Below are positions 58,796-64,000 of a stretch of 64,000 bases of DNA, piece after piece. Under the pieces are notes generated by a model. The model was not told where the DNA came from. It made no database searches and was given only the letters and a program-made list of their open reading frames with translations. Each line of letters begins with the position of its first letter. Positions within the stretch are counted from its first letter, which is position 1. Origin of the DNA: SG8-4 sp964598225 (GTDB taxonomy: Bacteria > Planctomycetota > Phycisphaerae > Sedimentisphaerales > Anaerobacaceae); NCBI GenBank assembly GCA_964598225.1, contig CAZRBG010000001.1, positions 124,001 to 188,000 on the forward strand. The letters run 5' to 3'. The position numbers were made by a program, and so were the translations under genes.

Positions 58796-59725
58796 TTAGA
58801 CGTCACATGTCGCGACCGCCTGAGCAAGGCCCTCGAGCGGGTCTCGCGTGGGTACGAACTCATGGCCCACGTAGCCTTTGTAGCCGGTCTTGACGATTTC
58901 TTTCATGATCGCCGGGTAGTTGATCTCCTGCTCGTCGTCGAGCTCCCCGCGACCGGGGTTGCCGGCGGTATGGTAGTGGCCGATGTAATCCTTGTACTGG
59001 CGGATTCGCGAGATAACGTCACCGTCCATGACCTGAACGTGATAGATATCGAACAGCAGCTTCATCTGCGGCGAGCCGACCTTCATGACGATGTCCATGC
59101 AATAATCGACGTGGTCGCCCTGATAGCCCGGATGACCCTTCATCTCGGCTGCAACGCGGCTGTTGAGAATCTCCAGACAGAGGTTGACTTTCTTCTTCTC
59201 GGCGTGCCCCATGATTTTTTTAAGGCCGTTGACGCAGTTCCTGGCGCCGACGTCGTCGGGAATATCCTCGCGGAAACCTGTAAAGGCGATAACGTTGGGA
59301 AACCCGTATTCGGCGCAGGCGTCGATGGTATCACGGGTTTTAGCGATAATCATTTCGTGATATTCGGGATTATTGAAGCCCTTGACGAACGGCGGGTCCG
59401 GCATACCGTTCGGCGCCAGCGCGCATACCAGGCCGTGTTTCTTGAGCGTCGCAAAATCGGCCGGGCCCACGAGCTCGATGCTCTTGCAGCCGAGCTGTTT
59501 TGAGACCCGGCACATTTTCTCCATATCCCAATAAGGCGCAAAGCACCATGAGGCAACGGAGTGATTGATGCGTCCGTTTGTGGCGGCGCGTTTGATGCCC
59601 TCGTCCATAGTTGAGCATGAGTTGAGGGCCAGAGCCGCCGCTCCGGTCCCCGCGGTAATTTTGAGCATATTGCGCCGGCTGATGCCGCCGGCCGTATGGA
59701 CACGTGATTTGTTCTCCTGGTTCAT
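58796..59725 (-). CDS. Tat-exported TIM-barrel isomerase (hydroxypyruvate-isomerase-like)
   Basis: 309 residues. A twin-Arg leader (GISRRNMLKITAGTGAAALALNSC) precedes an AP-endonuclease-2-type TIM barrel with NVIAFTGFREDIPDD, VNLCLEILNSRVAAEMKGHPGYQGDHVDYC, LLFDIYHVQVMDGDVISRI and YIGHYHTAGNPGRGELDD, the metal-binding residues of hydroxypyruvate isomerase-like proteins. The Glu (LEILN), Asp/His (DIYHVQ) and His (HYHTAGNPGR) ligands are all present. In exported form it probably isomerises or epimerises (keto-)sugars with the Gfo/Idh/MocA system. AAAGGAA before the ATG supports 59725 over 59749. Confidence 0.88.
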   Translation of the reverse strand: MNQENKSRVHTAGGISRRNMLKITAGTGAAALALNSCSTMDEGIKRAATNGRINHSVASWCFAPYWDMEKMCRVSKQLGCKSIELVGPADFATLKKHGLVCALAPNGMPDPPFVKGFNNPEYHEMIIAKTRDTIDACAEYGFPNVIAFTGFREDIPDDVGARNCVNGLKKIMGHAEKKKVNLCLEILNSRVAAEMKGHPGYQGDHVDYCMDIVMKVGSPQMKLLFDIYHVQVMDGDVISRIRQYKDYIGHYHTAGNPGRGELDDEQEINYPAIMKEIVKTGYKGYVGHEFVPTRDPLEGLAQAVATCDV

Positions 59726-59907
59726 CGTGAGTTCCTTTCTGTTATGCAAGAATTATGCAGCAAGAAATAGGATTTTTCGGCTTCAAGGTCAAGAAAAAAA
59801 CCTCACATAGCGCCGCCTTAAATTGGCTTTGACAGTCAGAATATCATTTGTTATGGTATATCGACCGCAAAGGAATCCTTTGCAGGGATCTGTAAGAAGG
59901 AGTAGGT

Positions 59908-60801
59908 TTGGCAACGAACGAGAATGTGAACCGACGCGACTTACTCAAGACCGCCGGCTTCAGTTGGGCGGCGGTCCTCGGGGCTTCGGCGCTCGCCAGG
60001 GGCCGTAAAAATGGTCCGAAGTGGCGAATGCGGCTGTCCACGTCCTCGATTCATTTCATGGGATTGCCGATAGAGCAGGCTTGCGCGAGAATCTCGCAAC
60101 TCGGATTCGAGGCGATTGATATCTGGTCGGCGCACCAGGGCTGCCCGCATCTCGATGACGTAGCGAAGCGCCTGGGGCCGGATGGTCTCAAAGAAGTGCT
60201 GGCAAAGAACAAACTCGAGCTCTTCGCTTTTTCGGTATACAGAGGCGGCTACGAGAAATACGCCGAACTGCTGGGCAAGGCCGGTGGAGGCGTAGCCGTT
60301 CGCGGCAGTTCCGGACCATGCAAGCCTGAGGAATTAAATTCCCGGATGCGAAAGTTTCTCGAAAGCCTTAAGCCTCTTGTAGAACTGGCGCACAAGTACG
60401 ACTCGTACCTCGCTATCGAGAATCACGGCAACGCTCTACTCTGTTCGCAGGATTCTTTCAAAGCCTTCGTCCATAACAACACATCGCCTCGACTGGGCAT
60501 CGCACTGGCGCCGTACCACGTGCAGCGGCAAAAGGAATCGGTCACAGAAGCGATACGCATCTGCGGCAAACAGTTATTTTTCTTCTACGCGTGGCAAAGC
60601 TATAAAGGCGCCGGCCAGCTCCCCGGAATCGGGCCGACAGATATGACTCCATGGATGAAAGCTCTGGCGGAAATACAATACGGCGGATACGTCAATCCGT
60701 TCATGCACGGACATCCGGCCCCCGACGTAATGGCGGCTAATCTTGCCAAATCGCGCGACTACCTGAAAGAATGCCACAGAAGAGTAGATGGTGGCGGGTA
60801 A
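59908..60801 (+). CDS. Tat-exported TIM-barrel sugar-phosphate isomerase/epimerase family protein
   Basis: 297 residues with a Tat leader (VNRRDLLKTAGFSWAAVLGASALARG) and an AP-endonuclease-2 barrel: ISQLGFEAIDIWSAHQGCPHLDDV, LAIENHGNALLCSQDSFKAF (the Glu ligand), GIALAPYHVQRQKE and GYVNPFMHGHPAP. The start codon is TTG, justified by AAGGAG five bases upstream. Some metal ligands are less clear than in the gene at 58796 (the usual DIGHA-like motif reads LAPYHVQ), so activity may differ. It is divergent from 58796 and leads a unit with the aldo/keto-reductase-like gene. Confidence 0.82.
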   Translation: MATNENVNRRDLLKTAGFSWAAVLGASALARGRKNGPKWRMRLSTSSIHFMGLPIEQACARISQLGFEAIDIWSAHQGCPHLDDVAKRLGPDGLKEVLAKNKLELFAFSVYRGGYEKYAELLGKAGGGVAVRGSSGPCKPEELNSRMRKFLESLKPLVELAHKYDSYLAIENHGNALLCSQDSFKAFVHNNTSPRLGIALAPYHVQRQKESVTEAIRICGKQLFFFYAWQSYKGAGQLPGIGPTDMTPWMKALAEIQYGGYVNPFMHGHPAPDVMAANLAKSRDYLKECHRRVDGGG

Positions 60802-60848
60802 AATACACTTGATAACGAAACTGAAGTTAAGAAGCAAAGGAGAACAAC

Positions 60849-61949
60849 ATGGATAAGAAAAAACAACAAGCCGGAAAGACCGGCGATTTGACCCGGCGCG
60901 ACCTGATGCGAACCGGTGCGGTGGCTGCCGCCGGACTGGCTGTCGGTGGAACGCAACAAGCCCGCGCCAGGACACGCAGCTATAATCCGGAAATGAAGTA
61001 CAGGCTTCTTGGAAGGACCGGCCTTTGGATATCATCGGTATGTCTCGGCGGCCACTGGAAGCGCGTCGACAAAATGGTCCCGGGCGTTTTCCGAGGCAGA
61101 GGCTGGCTCAACGCCGATCTCGACAGTGAAGGATTCAAGGAGAATCGCCGCGACGTCGTAACTCGTTGTATCGAGCGGGGCATTAACTACATCGACGCCT
61201 GCACCAAGCAGGAAATCCTGGCCTATTCCGAGGCTCTCAGGGGCCGGCGCGACTCTATGTACCTCGGCTTCTCATGGTACCAGGAAGAGATGCGACGGAA
61301 AAAGTATCGCACGACCGAGGCCCTGCTCGGTACGCTCGACAAGGGAATGCGAGAAGCGAAGCTCGATTACATTGACCTCTGGCGCATTACGATGCACGAG
61401 CAGAGCAGCCGGCACACGGATGCCGAAGTCGATGAAATGATGGGCGCTCTTGAAAAGGCTCGAAAACAGGGTAAGTGCCGGCTGTGCGGTTTTTCATCGC
61501 ACGATCGTAAGCATATCAAGTCGATGATCGAGACGTATCCGGAAGTCGTGCAGGTTGTTGTTACGCCCTATACTGCAAAGAGCAAGGTTGTTACCGACAA
61601 AACCGGTCTCTGGGCTTCGATGAATAAACACGGCGTAGGCTGGTTCGGCATCAAACCGTTTGCAGGCACGTCGTTGTTTAAGGGCGACAGCTCTCCCGAC
61701 AGCCCCACGCGGGAAGAAGACGACCGCCTGGCTCGCATGGCGATCCGCTACATCCTCTGCAACAAGGCTATAACGGCGCCTATCCCGGGATTGATTAATC
61801 GCCATCAGGTGGATAACGTCGCCAACGCCGTCACCGAGCCCGAGGAACTTGCCCGGGAAGAAGCCGAGGAACTCGAAGTAGCAATGGACAACGCCTGGGC
61901 CAATCTGCCGGCGGACTATCAGTGGCTCAAGAACTGGGAATACGTATAA
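60849..61949 (+). CDS. Tat-exported aldo/keto reductase-family protein with atypical active site
   Basis: 366 residues: Tat leader (LTRRDLMRTGAVAAAGLAVGG), then an AKR-type barrel (MKYRLLGRTGLWISSVCLGG, GINYIDACTK, LDYIDLWRITMHE, GKCRLCGFSSHD, APIPGLINRHQVDNVANAV). The catalytic Tyr and Lys expected in AKRs (D-x4-Y; the TK strand) are not evident: after NYIDACTK comes EILAYSEALRG, and the Lys strand reads DSMYLGFSW. His is kept in TMHE. So it may not be a normal NADPH reductase. It lies 47 bp after the TIM-barrel gene and probably in the same unit. Confidence 0.83.
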   Translation: MDKKKQQAGKTGDLTRRDLMRTGAVAAAGLAVGGTQQARARTRSYNPEMKYRLLGRTGLWISSVCLGGHWKRVDKMVPGVFRGRGWLNADLDSEGFKENRRDVVTRCIERGINYIDACTKQEILAYSEALRGRRDSMYLGFSWYQEEMRRKKYRTTEALLGTLDKGMREAKLDYIDLWRITMHEQSSRHTDAEVDEMMGALEKARKQGKCRLCGFSSHDRKHIKSMIETYPEVVQVVVTPYTAKSKVVTDKTGLWASMNKHGVGWFGIKPFAGTSLFKGDSSPDSPTREEDDRLARMAIRYILCNKAITAPIPGLINRHQVDNVANAVTEPEELAREEAEELEVAMDNAWANLPADYQWLKNWEYV

Positions 61950-61959
61950 TAGAATAGGG

Positions 61960-62075
61960 TATCAGGAAATCAGGAAATCAGAATATCAGGAAGCAGGAGA
62001 TCAGACTATCAGGATATCAGGGACTATAGGACCTGATCCGCCTTTGGCGGATTTCCTGATAATCTGATTTCTCTG
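61960..62075. repeat. Degenerate ATCAGGAA tandem repeat with inverted copies
   Basis: Eight-base units (ATCAGGAA, ATCAGAAT, ATCAGACT, ATCAGGAT) run from 61960 to about 62021, then reverse-complement units (CCTGAT, CCTGATAATCTGAT) follow after a perfect ATCCGCC-TTT-GGCGGAT hairpin (62035-62052). Together they could fold into one long hairpin upstream of the cytochrome gene. Confidence 0.7.
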
Positions 62076-62095
62076 TGACAATAAGGATTTACTGA

Positions 62096-62671
62096 ATGAA
62101 GATCACTTTACGTTCTGTTGTGGTAATTGTGGGATTTATTTCATGTTGCCTGCTGGTCTTTGAGGCAGGTTGTTCTCTCGGCAAGCGAACAGAATACGAA
62201 ACGGAGGCCGAACAAGTCGAAGCTGTCTCGGCTGAGCCGGCGGCAGCCGAAGAGGACATTGAAGAACAACCAACAAAGGTGACATTCACTGCGAACCAGT
62301 TCTGTGCCGCGTGCCACTATGGTTTCATGGACGAAGAGCTGGCTCGTACGCACGAAAAAGCCGGAATCGGCTGCGAACGATGTCACGGTGAATCCGAGGC
62401 TCACCGCAGCGATGAGAACAATATCACGCCTCCCGATATCATGTACCCGAAGGACAAGATTAATCCCACCTGCATGATGTGCCATCCGCGGCACGAAATC
62501 AAGCACGTTGCTAGCCATGAGCCTTTGCTTGCGGGCGCAAAAACTGTCTTCGATTCCGATCAGAGCGATGGCGGACAGTTGTACTGCACGAGCTGTCACG
62601 CCAAAGAGCACCGGATCAACGTCCGGAACATCAGGTGGAACAAGGCAACCGGCGAACTGCTGGGCGAATAG
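62096..62671 (+). CDS. Tetrahaem cytochrome c-type lipoprotein
   Basis: 191 residues. An N-terminal hydrophobic signal (SVVVIVGFISCCLLVFEAGC), with Cys26 as a candidate lipid site, and a Glu/Ala-rich spacer precede four CxxCH haem motifs: CAACH (70-74), CERCH (93-97), CMMCH (126-130) and CTSCH (164-168). Extra His residues (HEIKHVASHE) could be distal ligands. It resembles small NapC/NrfH-independent periplasmic tetrahaem electron carriers. It may exchange electrons with the oxidoreductases of this region, which is inference. SD AAGGA lies 8 bases upstream. It follows a repeat-rich gap. Confidence 0.88.
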   Translation: MKITLRSVVVIVGFISCCLLVFEAGCSLGKRTEYETEAEQVEAVSAEPAAAEEDIEEQPTKVTFTANQFCAACHYGFMDEELARTHEKAGIGCERCHGESEAHRSDENNITPPDIMYPKDKINPTCMMCHPRHEIKHVASHEPLLAGAKTVFDSDQSDGGQLYCTSCHAKEHRINVRNIRWNKATGELLGE

Positions 62672-62736
62672 GACGTGAGAGGGACAGGCGCCTTTTGGGA
62701 ACACGACGTTGCCAAAAAGTGCCTGCCCCTTGAGTA

Positions 62737-64000
62737 TTATACAGGCGGACCGGTAGTATCTTTGTATTTTCTTCGCAGCCGCTTCAGCTCGGCCTTCAAC
62801 TCTTTGACTATATCGGTGTAAGCAGGATCATCGTATACGTTCTTCATTTCACTCGGATCCTTTTGGAGATCGTAGAGTTCCCACTCGTCGATGTCGTGGT
62901 AGAAGTGTATCAGCTTATACCGCTTTGTGCGCACGCCGTAGTGCCGTTTGACGCTGTGAACGGCCGGATATTCGTAGTAGTGGTAGTACATCGACGTGCG
63001 CCAGTCGCCGGGTGTCCTGCCTAACAGAATCGGCACCAGCGACTCGCCCTGCATATCCGCAGGGATCGGTGCTCCCGCGATGTTGACGAATGTCGGAGCG
63101 AAATCCAGATTCAGAACAATGTCCTCATTCGTCGAACCGGCTTCGATATGTCTCGGACATCGCACCATCAGCGGCATGCGAAGCGACTCCTCATACATGA
63201 AACGCTTGTCGAACCAGCCGTGATCGCCGAGGTAGAAGCCCTGATCGGAGGTGTAGACCACAACCGTGTTTTCGGCCAGGCCCGATTCATCGAGATAGTC
63301 CAGTAGTCTCCCCACGTTATCGTCGACCGAGGCGATGCATCGCAGGTAGTCCTTGATATACCGCTGATACTTCCAGCGGACCAGTTCCTTACCCTTGAGA
63401 TTTGCTTTCCTGAAGGCCTCGTTTTTCGGCCCGTACGCTGCGTTCCAGCGCTTGAGTTGCTCTTCGGTCAGGTTATTCGGAGGCGTAAGCTTCAGATCCC
63501 GGGCGTTCATCGTCTCGGCGATGGTCATGTCCTGTTCTTTCGCAGCGCGACCGCGATTGGAGTAATCGTCGAATAGATTGTCCGGCTCGGGTATCTTCAC
63601 GTCGTCGTACATGGTCAGATGCTCCGGCCCCGGCTCCCATCGGCGATGAGGGGCCTTGTGATGGTACATCAGGCAGAACTGCTCGCCCGGTTCCAGGCTC
63701 TTTAGCCATTTGAGAGCGTGATCGGTGATGATATCAGTCACGTAGCCGGTGTATTTCTTCCGCTGTCCCATCTCTATCATCGCGGGATTGTAGTACCTCC
63801 CCTGACCCGGCAGCACGTTCCAGTAGTCGAAGCCGGTCGGATCGGTCTTAAGGTGCCACTTGCCGATCATCGCGGTCTTGTAGCCGGCGTCTTGCAGCAG
63901 TTTCGGGAAGGTCTGCTGACTGCCGTCGAACTTCTTGCGGTTGTCGGTGACTCCGTTGATGTGGCTGTATTTGCCGGTTAGAACAACGGCCCGGCAGGGT
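62737..64000 (-). CDS. Sulfatase (5' end cut by window edge)
   Basis: About 421 residues of an alkaline-phosphatase-superfamily sulfatase are seen; the N-terminus and the first metal-binding Asp pair lie past the edge. The visible start ...PCRAVVLTGKYSHING is the end of the C-x-P-x-R signature, in which the first Cys becomes formylglycine; here the fourth position is Cys, not the usual Ser. Other landmarks are GYKTAMIGKWHL, YHHKAPHRRWEPG, VVVYTSDQGFYLGDHGWFDKRFMYEESLRMPL and RYKLIHFYHDIDEWELYDLQKDP. It resembles N-sulfoglucosamine or choline/uronate-type family S1 sulfatases. A maturase gene is not in the window. Confidence 0.93.
   Translation of the reverse strand, partial: PCRAVVLTGKYSHINGVTDNRKKFDGSQQTFPKLLQDAGYKTAMIGKWHLKTDPTGFDYWNVLPGQGRYYNPAMIEMGQRKKYTGYVTDIITDHALKWLKSLEPGEQFCLMYHHKAPHRRWEPGPEHLTMYDDVKIPEPDNLFDDYSNRGRAAKEQDMTIAETMNARDLKLTPPNNLTEEQLKRWNAAYGPKNEAFRKANLKGKELVRWKYQRYIKDYLRCIASVDDNVGRLLDYLDESGLAENTVVVYTSDQGFYLGDHGWFDKRFMYEESLRMPLMVRCPRHIEAGSTNEDIVLNLDFAPTFVNIAGAPIPADMQGESLVPILLGRTPGDWRTSMYYHYYEYPAVHSVKRHYGVRTKRYKLIHFYHDIDEWELYDLQKDPSEMKNVYDDPAYTDIVKELKAELKRLRRKYKDTTGPPV

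Noticed and set aside
61960..62021. CRISPR-like array
   Set aside because: Units are only 8 bases with no spacers, and no cas genes are nearby.

Overview
The window reads as a chromosomal segment of a planctomycete, most likely class Phycisphaerae. The basis is gene content: many Tat-exported Gfo/Idh/MocA oxidoreductases and TIM-barrel isomerases, ThuA and 3-keto-disaccharide hydrolase (DUF1080) fusions, a sulfatase, a HzsA-related multihaem protein, a prepilin-type protein with an H-x9-DG-like tail, and large DUF5107/TPR proteins. Species cannot be fixed from the sequence. Both ends cut through genes (galT on the left, a sulfatase on the right).

Layout. (1) 1-7769, minus strand: a DUF72, polX, ligA, galT run with gaps of 4-27 bp, then a PRC-barrel protein and a TreT-like glycosyltransferase. 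(2) 8010-12232, plus: a CPA2 antiporter, Hsp20 and a Lon-like protease whose frame is cut by an in-frame TAG. (3) 12455-13003: tRNA-Gln(CTG) beside a decayed Tat-signal gene. (4) 13222-20749: an FAD oxidoreductase, an AT-rich SIR2-domain gene next to a toxin-antitoxin remnant, a MutS2 without its Smr domain, and a HEAT-repeat protein. (5) 21221-22309: DAHP synthase/chorismate mutase. (6) 22916-42349: a carbohydrate and envelope region with a protease-TPR protein, two ThuA/DUF1080 fusions of opposite domain order, the HzsA-related protein, two Gfo/Idh/MocA proteins, DUF5107-TPR, an SSS symporter with a tiny membrane partner, a UroD-family protein, a glycosidase pseudogene, a NanA-like aldolase and a dihydrolipoyl-dehydrogenase-like flavoprotein. 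(7) 42359-56599: membrane, stress and sulfur genes, including UPF0182, CBS, HdeD-like, a TrkA-C protein, a FlgM-like protein, a prepilin, a YeeE/YedE pair, an MBL-rhodanese gene cut by a small inverted-repeat element, baeRF3, a site-2 protease and BioY. (8) 56958-64000: an unknown protein, a lipoprotein, two Tat TIM-barrel isomerases, an aldo/keto-reductase-like protein, a tetrahaem cytochrome and the sulfatase.

How the genes work together. The Gfo/Idh/MocA, DUF1080/ThuA and TIM-barrel proteins fit oxidative (3-keto) cleavage of glycosides in the periplasm, with sulfatase, symporter and sialic-acid-lyase-like enzymes completing glycan use. The antiporter, Hsp20, Lon, HdeD, CBS, baeRF3 and site-2 protease genes look like a stress set. 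Three of these loci share an exact 19-bp pattern, ATTAAG-N-AA-N4-CCTATT, 72-89 bp before the start codon.

Sequence-level oddities include a 25-bp palindromic repeat family, one copy of which lies inside a reading frame and another of which supplies a stop codon. There is also a 143-bp element with perfect 13-bp terminal inverted repeats splitting a rhodanese domain, and several internally deleted or frameshifted genes.
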